A DNA stretch of 64,000 nt, from positions 378,012 through 442,011 of the forward strand of contig KB312025.1 of assembly GCA_000328365.1 (NCBI GenBank), in the 5' to 3' direction. Shown piece after piece: positions 26,534 through 36,450 of the stretch. How positions within the stretch are numbered: position 1 is the stretch's first letter; each line of letters opens with the position of its first letter. Made by a program: the position numbers and the translations under genes. Source of the DNA: Capitella teleta (taxonomy: Eukaryota > Annelida > Polychaeta > Capitellidae). The notes beneath the pieces are model-generated. The model saw only the letters and a list, made by a program, of their open reading frames with translations, had not been told where the DNA came from and searched no databases.

Positions 26534-27739
26534 TTGCTTCGTGTGTGGTGCTTTCGTGACTGCTAATCCATCACAGATCTCTTAATTCGGAGATCAAAAA
26601 AGTAAGCACTTACACAGAGTGCTTGTGATATGTGACGATGTAATTGATGCATCAGTGTTGCGATAGTGATGCTAATTACTAATTAGCAATGTGTGAGCCC
26701 GCTAAACTGGGGCGTGTTACAAGGACGAGCCGCAAATGAATAGATGCATGGCGAGTGAGCGAACTCATGCGATGTCACCCTAATCACCAAACGAACCACC
26801 TGGCTGCGAGGCAAGATTCCATGATTCCGGTGTGATATTAATTAGGGCTTACTTAATTAAGTAAGGCATACTTGTTATCATACAATAGCAGCACTGAGAT
26901 CTCCCTGTTTCTTTGTGCCTGTAAGATGCTAGTATACATACATTGGATACATGCATGCGTGTGCGTGTGTTTTTTTTTTTAGCTTGAGGTCCGCTTTTGG
27001 CTTTGGCGACTCAAAATTTTGCTTCATATCAGTGATTACGCAGTTTTCAGCAAATGTAAAATGTCCAAATTGACATTCAACAAATGGCGATACTGGGAGC
27101 AGGTGGCGATGCTGAGAAGGAGCAGGTCCTCATTCACGACTACAGCGTGAATTATACAGTACTCAGTTCTCCATTTACTAGCGTTATTTAGTCTATATGC
27201 GTGCATACCTGTATTACCATAAACTTAGTATATAATTACGCATAATTTGTATTCAGTATCGTATACTAGTAGCTTCTAGCTTATGTATGATCATGTAATT
27301 GTTGGCCAAATACCCCGATACACGTAAGCCCAGCTTACATAAAGCCTAATGCCTCCAATATATGTACATACCATAGTAAATGACCAACTAGATCTACATA
27401 GTATCGAATAACCGGTGCACGAGGTTCAAATCTCAGCAATTGGTATATTTACACACGATCTTGTGATAAATGTCAATAATTATATTTCTGATAGACAAAC
27501 ACGACCCAATAATTTAGTCCAATTTACGACCTTAATCGCCATTAATCTCCAAACTTCCATAAAGAAATCTGAGCACATTTAGCCTAAGTTGATTGGATTT
27601 GCTCTTTTGTTGGTGTCCAACGAAGCGAGGATTGCAGAGAAGAGTTTAGCAGCAGAGGGCCAATCGGATCAAAGGATTCCACAATTGCACAATAGACGCT
27701 CAGCAACATATCACATCTACGCCATACTCAACATCAGCC

Positions 27740-28972
27740 ATGGCCTGTTCTCCGGGCACAGCGCGGAATGTTTCTGGTCGCCGCCCTGTGAAAACGGCGT
27801 TGCATCAGGCTGTCATCGACGGACGACTTCACCAGGTACGTCTACTGGTTGACAAGCATGGTGGCGATGTCGACTCGAAGGACGTTCACGGCCGGACGCC
27901 ACTCATGCTGGCCTGTCTCCTGCCGCAAGAGAAACACGGCTACAAGATGGCCAAGATCTTCATGCGGGCAGGAGCGGACAGCACTGCCCGTGATGATGCC
28001 CAGCGGAGTGCCTTGCACTACTCCTGCCTGCGGGGGCGGGAGAGACTCGTGCACCTCCTGCTCAACGAGGACGGCGCTGATGTTGGAGCGCCCGACACCG
28101 ACGGCAACACACCGCTGATGTTGGCCGCCCTCGGGGCTCAACCCAGTATTGTCCGTCTCTTGGTCGGATTGTACGTCAAGTTCGGACTACCCGTGGACGA
28201 GCGCAACGGCATGGGATACACGCCACTGTTGCTCGCTTCACGCTATGGAAACTTTGTTTCAGTGCATGTGCTGCTGACGGAGGGTAAAGCACAACCAGCC
28301 CTGCGCGACAGTGAGTTCCACCTGACCGCCAGGGAGTGGGTGGTCAAGTACAGAGGCAATCGCCAGGTGTCGTCGTCAACGCCAAACCCTCTGAACCGCC
28401 AGAGACCGAATGAGCATGCGCAACAGTTCGCACGCGAGAGAACCGTCTACGGCATTGGAAGCCCTAGTGCCGAGTGTAGGCACAGAGGATCGGCCACCAC
28501 CACGCAGTGCCTTGACCTTTCCGCTGCACTGCGGCTGCCGGCCATCTTCAGTCTAACCCCAGTGGAGAAGCCCCAGGAGAGAGTGATTCACGGGGAGGAT
28601 GCTCAACTGGCCGTCATCCGCCTCATGGATGACATCATCACAGCACGTCGCTTTGCAGAGGAGGGTAGTACAACGGTGTTGCACGTCAGACTGCCCGTGA
28701 AACCGAGCACGGCAAAGCTGCTCCAGCACATCGGCATGCAGACGGGAGGCCGCTGGCCGTGGGTGCAGCGCATGACGCCCTCCTTGGCCGCCATCTTCCG
28801 CATGTACGCCGAGCAGCGCGGATGTCGACCCAAAGACCCGAACCACGCTCGGCACTTCCTCCGATTCGGCGCCGATTTCGTGCCTCGGATCACAGGGCTC
28901 CAAGGTTCAATGTCATTGCGGCCGGAGGCGCCTTCCAGCGGCATGATGATGCAAAAGAGCATCGAGGCTTGA
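27740..28972 (+). CDS. Ankyrin-repeat protein, single exon, 410 aa
   Basis: The ATG sits in a strong context (AGCCATGG). The N-terminal half holds about five ankyrin repeats (about residues 18-205), with repeat signatures GRTPLMLAC, RSALHYSCLRG, GNTPLMLAALG and GYTPLLLASRYG. The second repeat has an extended loop (ACLLPQEKHGYKMAKIFMRAG). Spacing and the TAREW motif after the last repeat recall the vertebrate ANKRD33/ANKRD34 type, but orthology is not established. The C-terminal half (about 210-410) has no recognised domain and contains basic and Ser/Pro-rich stretches. There is no signal peptide or membrane segment, so an intracellular scaffold or regulatory role is inferred. The GC content is higher than the surrounding desert. 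Confidence 0.85.
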   Translation: MACSPGTARNVSGRRPVKTALHQAVIDGRLHQVRLLVDKHGGDVDSKDVHGRTPLMLACLLPQEKHGYKMAKIFMRAGADSTARDDAQRSALHYSCLRGRERLVHLLLNEDGADVGAPDTDGNTPLMLAALGAQPSIVRLLVGLYVKFGLPVDERNGMGYTPLLLASRYGNFVSVHVLLTEGKAQPALRDSEFHLTAREWVVKYRGNRQVSSSTPNPLNRQRPNEHAQQFARERTVYGIGSPSAECRHRGSATTTQCLDLSAALRLPAIFSLTPVEKPQERVIHGEDAQLAVIRLMDDIITARRFAEEGSTTVLHVRLPVKPSTAKLLQHIGMQTGGRWPWVQRMTPSLAAIFRMYAEQRGCRPKDPNHARHFLRFGADFVPRITGLQGSMSLRPEAPSSGMMMQKSIEA

Positions 28973-29323
28973 TGCTATGCATGCATTGCACTATAGCGTA
29001 TATGCTGTCACGCAGCGTATGCATTATTGTCATCATAAACATTCAAAACTCTTCACGCCTGAAACTTGCTTGAGAAGAAGAACACGTATACATGTGCAAC
29101 GTTGTATACTGGATTATTCCAAACGAGAAAAGTTTGCATCCTCATGAGTCATGACATATCTATACTTAGATGTCTATGATTTGGAAGAAAGCTGTCATTT
29201 AATTGTAATAAATGCCTCGCGGGTGAAGGCAGAATGTGCTCCCCAAACATACACTGCACACCGCATTACACGTTCACTTCTGGGAATTCAAACGGGGATG
29301 CTGAGATGTCTGAGTGGCCAGCT

Positions 29324-29372
29324 CTTACTCACTTACTCACTCAGTCACTCAACCACTCACTCAGTCACTCAG
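29324..29372. repeat. Short tandem repeat of ACTC/AGTC type
   Basis: Imperfect units CACTCACTCAGT and variants occur back to back over about 50 bp. Confidence 0.8.
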
Positions 29373-31044
29373 GAGTGGTCATGTTTCATCAATTTACGAA
29401 CTGAATCTAGAGATAATCGCCTGATTACCTGACAACACAAGCGCTCTCTTTACACGAGTACCTTTTTCCGAAGCGAAATCTTCTCACATAAATCATTTTC
29501 GCATTTCAGGCAGCAGGCATAACATTGTGCTCTTGACTCTCTTGTCGATAGTAATTTACGATGAATTCAAGGGCCTCTTGATCACAATCCAATACAAACG
29601 GAGTTCATTAGTTGCCAAGCAGCTGCCAATCACGAACGAAATAAATGTCTCATAATCTCATACCTGGCCTCGTTAATCAGCGACCTGTGATTTTAAATAC
29701 AATTGCCCAGATAACACCTCGAGGTCTTCAGTCCAAGGGCGATGCTACGCCGCCTCTTCAAACCCCGATAACATACTCAAGATGCAATCAGTTTTTGCAG
29801 AGGATAGATAAATATTTATGTTGTTGAGAATCCGTCAACGACAGAATGAGACCAGAAGATACACTTGGCTGCGTACTTAGTTGGATGACGATAAGGTACT
29901 TGGCAAGGTGAAAACCACTCTTCTAGAATTACACTCACCACCCAGCCGCAGTTTCTCGAGAGCTGCAGTCCATAAAAACGACCACTGATTCTTAAAAACA
30001 TAATTAATGCATTAAACCTGCACGAGAACAAAGGCTATGTTCAAGGGTACACCAAGTAAATGGTTGTGACACGTGTACAGATACTTGTAATTAAAGGTGT
30101 AACATAATAGGAGTACAAAGGTGTCAGATGGATTGTACCAGGACCGGGTTTGTCCCCCAAAGACACGGAGCGGTAGCAGCTGGGTTCAAGATGTTGTTGC
30201 AGCGGCGACGAATTCGAAATGCGATATCGCAAGTGGAATCAGCATCACTGGTGATGAAAGGAGAGGGGAGGGCACACCGGCAATCATGCGCAGGTAACAG
30301 CTGTTACCGAGCGTGACTTCCCCCCAGATCAAAGGCCAATCACACGCCCTATTAGGCACCGCCCAACCCTCTAATAACACACCCCTGTGGTATAGGGTTC
30401 TGCTCAAACAGATATCCCGGCAATCGAAGCGTCAGTTGGCAGCACACGTTGCTCTTCTCCCATGCGGACCCCCTCCCCTGTCGCCCGTGGGTGGGGCACT
30501 AGGCAGAGGGCGCGGCTATCCGCGACAAAGATCCGGGGGCCATGCAAGATTCATGATGCCCCCGGGATGAGTCTCTCCGCTGCATTGTTCTCAGGCTGCG
30601 GATATTTGAGACAGGGTGCATTGAAGGCGGATAATATTTGTGATGGGATGGAACAACAAGAGACTGCGAGGTCACGTGGAGCTGCTGTTGCCAGGGGCGA
30701 CGTTTCGATTGCGGATCTGATGATGCAGACGAATGTTCCCGACAAACATGCTACTTAGGGCTGAAGGGAGACCTCCTCAGTCGGTTTCTCATTTGTGTGA
30801 CAAAGTAAATATCATTATTGCTACATTGGGTTATAATGTTGACCAGACACCAATAATTAAAATTGAAATAGACCAATACTAAGACACGTAGGCCACTGTG
30901 ACTATATTATTATGCAGATATAATTATTTTGGTTTCGATATCGAACTTTGCTTTCGATAACAGTGTTGACTATTGATACATAAACTCAAAACTTCAAAAG
31001 CAAGCTTGGTTGTCGCCAAAGCACTCGCTCGGTCTGTGACAAAA

Positions 31045-31113
31045 ATGATAACGCAACGTTTCTCATGTTGATTGTCTCGATAATGAATCATAACGCACTA
31101 AAAACGTTATGAG
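31045..31113. promoter_or_regulatory. Cluster of ATCATAACGC-type motifs upstream of the P450
   Basis: ATGATAACGC (31045-31054, one mismatch), exact ATCATAACGC (31087-31096) and reverse ACGTTATGAG (31104-31113) lie within 70 bp, about 300 bp before the start codon. Further copies sit inside the P450 intron at 31696-31705 (exact) and 31770-31779 (ATCATAACGT). Function as a cis-element is inferred. Confidence 0.4.
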
Positions 31114-31410
31114 TTTCCTTATTTTTGGTGACCTAGAATTACTGAGTGCTGTATTAGTGCATTGATGTGAAGTGCGTTGCACAAGAAGGTTACAGTGCGG
31201 TGTCGCTTTAGTCGAATACCTTCTTTTTACCTTAGCGTACACGTTGGCGTACGTGTCCTAGATCCAAAGGGCTTAGTGATTGTTCTTGTAGGTTGCGAAA
31301 TACGAGTAAATTTATATGTGTATTGCGAAACGCCGATTTGTAAAAAGGCCGAAGAACGGAATACAGAAAGGGTGGTTAACTGTTTCACTACAACTGAGTA
31401 CTGAGTGAGC

Positions 31411-32996
31411 ATGATGGGTGGACTGGATCTTCCCTGGTGGCTCATCCTTCTAGGACTGTTCCTATGTCTGCTCTACTTTCACACATCCAGAAAACAAGGC
31501 CTATTTAGGTCCCTGGGTATTCCAGGCCCGAAACCTTATCCCTTCGTTGGCAATACGATAGGGTTGCTCCGACTCGGACCAGAGAAGGCCTTCCCTCAAC
31601 TGATCAAGGAATTCGGAAAGGTGGTCGGCGTCTTCACTGGAACGACGCCTAACATACTAATCGCAGATCTCGACATCTTGAAGGAAATTCAGGTAATCAT
31701 AACGCACTTTATAAAAAATCATAAAGCATTAATTTTATGAAAAATCGCATTTGATCCATAAGAGTCTTAATCATAACGTACTTCCAGGTGAAGGAGTTCC
31801 ACTGTTTCCAGAGTCGCAAGAACCTGGGGTTGTCCCCGGAACGTCCAATGAATAAAATGCTTAACGTCTTGGAAGGTGAAGCCTGGCGTCACGTGCGTAA
31901 TCAGTGCACTCCGGCCTTTAGCGGCAGCAAACTTCGCCTGATGTCGTCCCAAATGAACCGTTGTGCTGAGCTCCTGGTGAGCAACATTGAGGCTAAGAGC
32001 GAGCATGCTGTGGATATACTGCAGCACATGGGAGCATTCAGCATGGATGTCATTGCTAGCGTGGCGTTTGGTCTGGATGTTGATTCGCAGAAAGATCCAA
32101 ACGACCCGTTCCTCCACCACGCGAGGAAATCCTTCAAGAGCAACATGAAGAATCCTCTCACACTATTAATGCTGTTTGCTCCTCCAGTTGGACGACTCTT
32201 TCAAAGACTGTTTGGACTGCGGATTCTCCCAGAAGACACTTGTCAATTCTTCATGGACATCCTTGAACAAGCATTGGATGCTCGTCGCAGAGAATCAAAG
32301 GGGCGTGTCGATTTCCTTCAGCTAATGTTGAAGGCGCAAGAAGAGGAGGAAGGCAGCGGAAGGAGACTGACGCATGATGAAGTGCTGAGTCAGGGATTCG
32401 TGTTCTTCTTTGCCGGGTATTCCACCATCTCGTCCGGTTTAACCAACACAGCGTACCTCTTAGCTTTGCACCCAGAAATCCAGGAGCGAATCTTGGATGA
32501 AATCAATGCTGAGGTCGGTTCAGGAGATCCAGATTATGACTCTGTGCATCGCTTGCAATATCTGGAGTGTGTTCTCAATGAGAGCCTCCGTTTGTACTCA
32601 CCTGCCATCCGGGTTAACCGCACGTGTAATCAGGACGTCACCATACGAGGCGTGCATTTCACCCAAGGAATGGTCGTGTTGATTCCAACCCAAGCCATCC
32701 ACATGGATCCTGAGCAGTGGCCCGATCCAGAACGCTTTGATCCGGATCGCTTCACAGCTGAGAATAAAGCTGAGCGGCATCAGTTGGCATGGCAACCATT
32801 TGGTTTTGGACCGAGACATTGCATCGGGATACGATTGGCTCAGATGGAGATGAAGGTGGCGTTAGTTCATCTTTTGAGAAAATTCCGGATTGAGGTCTGC
32901 GATAAAACGAACATTCCTTTGAAGAGGGATAAAATGGGAGGGCAACCAAAGGAAGTCTTCTTGCTGATGAGGAAGAGGGAAGATGCAGAGATGTAA
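31411..32996 (+). CDS. Cytochrome P450, CYP3 clan, 2 exons, about 496 aa
   Basis: A haem-thiolate enzyme anchored in the ER membrane, expected to oxidise lipophilic substrates or rearrange oxygenated lipids. Exon 1 is 31411-31692 and exon 2 is 31788-32996; the 95-bp intron is phase 0 (GT at 31693, AG ending at 31787). The ATG pair at 31411/31414 is used; the frame upstream only offers GTG. The N-terminus has a hydrophobic anchor (PWWLILLGLFLCLLYF) and the hinge GIPGPKPYPFVGN. The K-helix ExxR is present (NESLR), as are PDRF and the haem loop FGFGPRHCIG with the Cys ligand. The I-helix reads AGYST instead of the usual AGxET, so the acidic residue is Ser while the Thr remains. Overall similarity is to CYP3A and thromboxane synthase-like enzymes; the subfamily is not assigned. 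Confidence 0.92.
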
Positions 32997-33630
32997 TGCC
33001 AGGCCGTAATTTGTATATTTATAAGTATAATGTTCAGCTCTGATATTCATAGGTTCCTGTTAATTCAAAGCGAAGAGTTATTCTTGTTATTATTCATAAT
33101 ATAAAAATTGTGTTCAGTAATTAATATATTTCTTATTCCTGATTATAATTATTGCTTGACAATATTATGGGATATCTGGATAATTGAATACATGTAAAAT
33201 ATTTTGTGCTTTCAAAACTTGACATTTCCAGTCTGTAACGAAATTCAATCGACACAAAATAGCAAGTGATACGATTGACGTCCACACAAAATTCAGCCCC
33301 TTTCAAAGGCATTTCACACATTGATCGCTTCATTTGCTGTGCAAAAACATAAGAACAATTACACTTGATTGAAATGAAGGAAAATAAAAATAAAGAAAGA
33401 ATTCAGAAAATAAACCTGTACAACAAAATAGATTCAATATAAAAATTATAAGATAAAAAATAGTACACCATTCATGAATAACAGTACGATTTATACATAA
33501 TATTAATAAACTATCACAAATCTATTCACTCAATAATATTGTGAATAAGCAAACACCTGCAACAGGAAGTATTAGCGATAAGATCGGCAGATAGAAAGCA
33601 GTCTCCAAAGGGAAATAAACGTAAATCCCT

Positions 33631-35143
33631 TCACATAAAAACAAACTTAAGCAGTGGCAGTCTCCGTTTCAGGTCCTCGACTGCTGCCTCAGTGACTTGC
33701 GTCCCAGATAAATCCAAATGCTCCAAACATTTAAGTCCTTTGAGGGACAGCAAGCACTCATCATCGACATCTCCCAGAGCGGCCAGACTCAGCCATTTCA
33801 AGTCCTTCAAGCAAGCAGCAAGAGAGCATACCCCACTGGGTGAGAGCAGGTGGCAGTGAGCCAGGCTGAGCTTCCGTAAATGGGTCAGGCGTTTCCCGAT
33901 AGAATGCAACGCCACATCTGAGCAGTGAGTTTTTTCAATTTGAAGTTCAATAAGGGACGGAGGTTGTTCGATGTCAATGACCCAGCGCTGTTGGGTGCGA
34001 TAACAGCCATTGACACGGAGGCAGGTCAGGGAAGGCAGACGGCTGATGTCTCTTAAGTCCCCGTCACCGGTCTTGGAGCTTTCTTCCAGATCTAGAGTCT
34101 TGAGATTCGGCAATCCTTCACTCTCCACTATGGGCTGCCACCAGCCCTGATTCATCAGACATGACTCCAGTGTCAGTGACTCCAGCGACGATGGCAAACT
34201 GCTTGATGACAGAGATTTTAGGTCCATATGAGCAAGATGAAGAGTCTGCAACCGAGGACACCTCTGACTCAAATCGTGCATCATTGCGGTTGTTAAGCTA
34301 TGCTTAGCACGGTTCTTCACATCTGTGTAGGAGAATTAACAAATATATTTTAGGCTAAAGATACTAGTATATGAATACATGATCTGAGTGTCCCTACCTC
34401 GGTTCATGAATCCAGTGAGCTCGAGGGTACGCAATGCATCAGAAAAATGTGCTCGGATGATTTTCCACACTTTTTGAACGCCCAATTTGTGAGAGCGTAG
34501 GTTGACATGACGCCAAAGATGATTGTCGTTCGCAACACGTCTCCATTTTCTACACACTCTGAGAAGCAAAGGAGACTCAAGATAAGACATCTGTAAAATG
34601 CAATTCCAGAATACAGAGGAAAGCACTTGGACATATGTGATTCAAGCCATAAATCATTCATTATTACATCCGGATTGGATCATAGATGGCTAGTAAACAG
34701 TCTTGCAACACTGACACTGTAACTCACTAACGGTTTAAACATTAGGCTTGCTACTAACTCTGTATACCGGTAGCCATAATTTGTGGGGATGATGCAATAG
34801 AAGTCTTGGAACGAGATCAGCTTGCTACTAGCTAGCTGACATACTACAGCAAGCCTAATGGGTCTCCAGACCTCGCCCGAGAATCTGTGCTAGCTACTAG
34901 CCTACTGTCACTGTGCCTACTCACTAACTCAGGCTACTGTACTGGAGTAGGCCTACGGACTACGGAGGGAGGGGGGTCTGAATAAAATTGTCCACAACAG
35001 CACAACTGATACATCACAAAATGTGTTTTCTACCTGCTTATAATACAGAGGTCTCTGACATTTAGCCATTGAAATATATCAAGAAGGACATTTTCTGGCA
35101 ATTGGTTGATATTTTCGCATTTCGCTGACAGGACACAAGCCAT
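33631..35143 (-). CDS. FBXL12: F-box and leucine-rich-repeat protein, FBXL12-like, 3 exons, 320 aa
   Basis: The substrate-recognition subunit of an SCF (SKP1-CUL1-F-box) ubiquitin ligase. Exons on the minus strand are 35143-35034, 34558-34398 and 34322-33631; all joins keep frame (phases 2 and 1). The F-box (about residues 12-60) is split between exons 1 and 2: LPENVLLDIFQWLNVRDL, then VCRKWRRVANDNHLWRHVNL. Leucine-rich repeats follow (LQTLHLAHMDL, LTCLRVNGC, LRKLSLAHCHLL, LEHLDLSGTQVT). Length matches vertebrate FBXL12 (about 326 aa), and the F-box to LRR spacing agrees. FBXL12 is the best match, with another small FBXL as the alternative. It converges on the P450 (634 bp between stops) and diverges from FAAH. 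Confidence 0.85.
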
Positions 35144-36450
35144 TTTGTCGTCTGCAAAACAACGCTATGGAAAGCCATTCATAGTAGCGCAATTTTGATT
35201 GCTCTTAGTACATGTAGTCATGTATGCACATATTGTTTTTTTTTTTTTTTTTGCATATACACATCATATAACGCATTATTAATTTATAATATGAGATGTT
35301 TTGTAAATTCTGACCAGCTAATTAGCTTACAATGTCCAAATATCGCAAATGATCGATAAATGCACATTGCACTTGTTCAGCTAGTCTGATTCGTTTAAAA
35401 AATACTTGCGGCGACACCACATTTCGCAGCCATCATCTTGCTGATGCAGACGACATTAGTTTCATTCAGTAGATTGTGACATTCAGCGGTGAGTTCAACA
35501 TTTAGACCGATTCATAGTAAATATTCTTTCAGCGAATTTGGTACTTCACCAATGTGAGTGAGGTATTTGTGATAAAATAACACGAAATTCAACAATCCCG
35601 ACAAATCTTCGATCTTCGATTGATCATTACACAAGCCATTTTTATACTAAGAGAGGTGGTGGCAGAATCATTAGAATGGACGTGTTTAGCTGGTTAGCGT
35701 GCTCGCCTCGAAACGGCAGTAGAGGTTCGAAGCCAGCCACCAACCTTGTGCCCTTGGGTAAGGCACTTAACTCCTGCATACCTCCTCGGACCATATAAGG
35801 CTTAGTTGATTCAGGATTCCGAGGTTAAATAAGCCCACAATTTACAATAATTAAACAATTTTACAATACCTGATTTGTGATTAGGCCTACAGTCATACTG
35901 ATGATACTCATTATTACATAAAACTTTAAAAAGTAGGCTTAGTCAATTAGTGAATTACCTCTTATTACTTGACCTTTAATGCTGTGTCCCATTACGAAAA
36001 CGGGTCATGATTCACACGACAAGTCACTGTCACAATAAAGTGGGGACGCACAGATTGTTGACAAATCAGAAACCAGAATTGGGTATTTGTGTGTCACTGA
36101 CACAGTGTTTCAGTGGTCACTTGCTTACATCGCTTTATATATAGTGAGGCTTGTCTGGCTTAAGAATCATGATCAGATGACCTTCTTTTATGTGCTCTTG
36201 TTACTACGCTTTAAGCATGAGCCATCAGTTCATCATCTTCAAAGTTGATTACACACTTTTTAAAATTGTTAACGTTGAAACTATGCAAAATTCGGTGGAA
36301 ATTTCAAATTTTCACATTCATGTCATACCAGATCCAGACCTTGAAAAATACGGGCTTGCATTGTCTGCCAGCAAGGAAATCCTCTGATAATGCTCCTTCT
36401 AATATTGAAAGTACTTTATTTCAGAGCAGTGAGTATACTGAGAAGTCGCC
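35144..36450. other. Divergent intergenic region between FBXL12-like and FAAH
   Basis: It contains a T18 run near 35237, a near-copy ATATAACGC of the recurrent motif near 35268, the SINE at 35650-35845 and AT-rich DNA. The promoters of both genes must lie here, but no clear CCAAT or TATA arrangement was found. Confidence 0.4.
35650..35845 (+). mobile_element. tRNA-derived SINE, copy 1
   Basis: GGTTAGCGTGCTCGCC (A-box-like) and GGTTCGAAGCC (perfect B box) are followed by the conserved body TTGGGTAAGGCACTTAACTCC and GATTCCGAGGTTA. It matches copy 2 at 40191-40405 over most of its length. The head resembles a class II (Ser-type) tRNA. This copy carries an extra block of about 20 bp between GGCAGAAT and GGTTAGCG. 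Confidence 0.75.

Larger units (their letters stand above)
20610..27730. other. Gene desert, second part
   Basis: No supported gene. Contents include a 28-bp palindrome (21351-21378), paired CGCATGCG sites near 21712-21740, exact GCGTTATGAT copies at 24145-24154 and 25384-25393, a G17 run at 26517-26533 and an 18-bp palindrome at 26848-26865. The rest is AT-rich single-copy-looking DNA with many TAATTA cores. Confidence 0.5.
28973..31410. other. Intergenic region between the ankyrin gene and the P450
   Basis: It contains a tandem ACTC-type repeat (29324-29372), a GC-rich patch at 30280-30620 with a perfect 16-bp palindrome GGTAACAGCTGTTACC (30293-30308, E-box core CAGCTG), and a cluster of ATCATAACGC-type motifs at 31045-31113 just before the P450. 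No gene is supported. Confidence 0.5.

Noticed and set aside
27400-27440. GGTTCAAATC B-box-like sequence
   Set aside because: No A box or paired acceptor stem at the right distance.
35690-35745. tRNA gene (A- and B-box-like sequence), also at 40191-40270
   Set aside because: The cloverleaf is incomplete and the same 3' body occurs in both copies, so these are SINEs.
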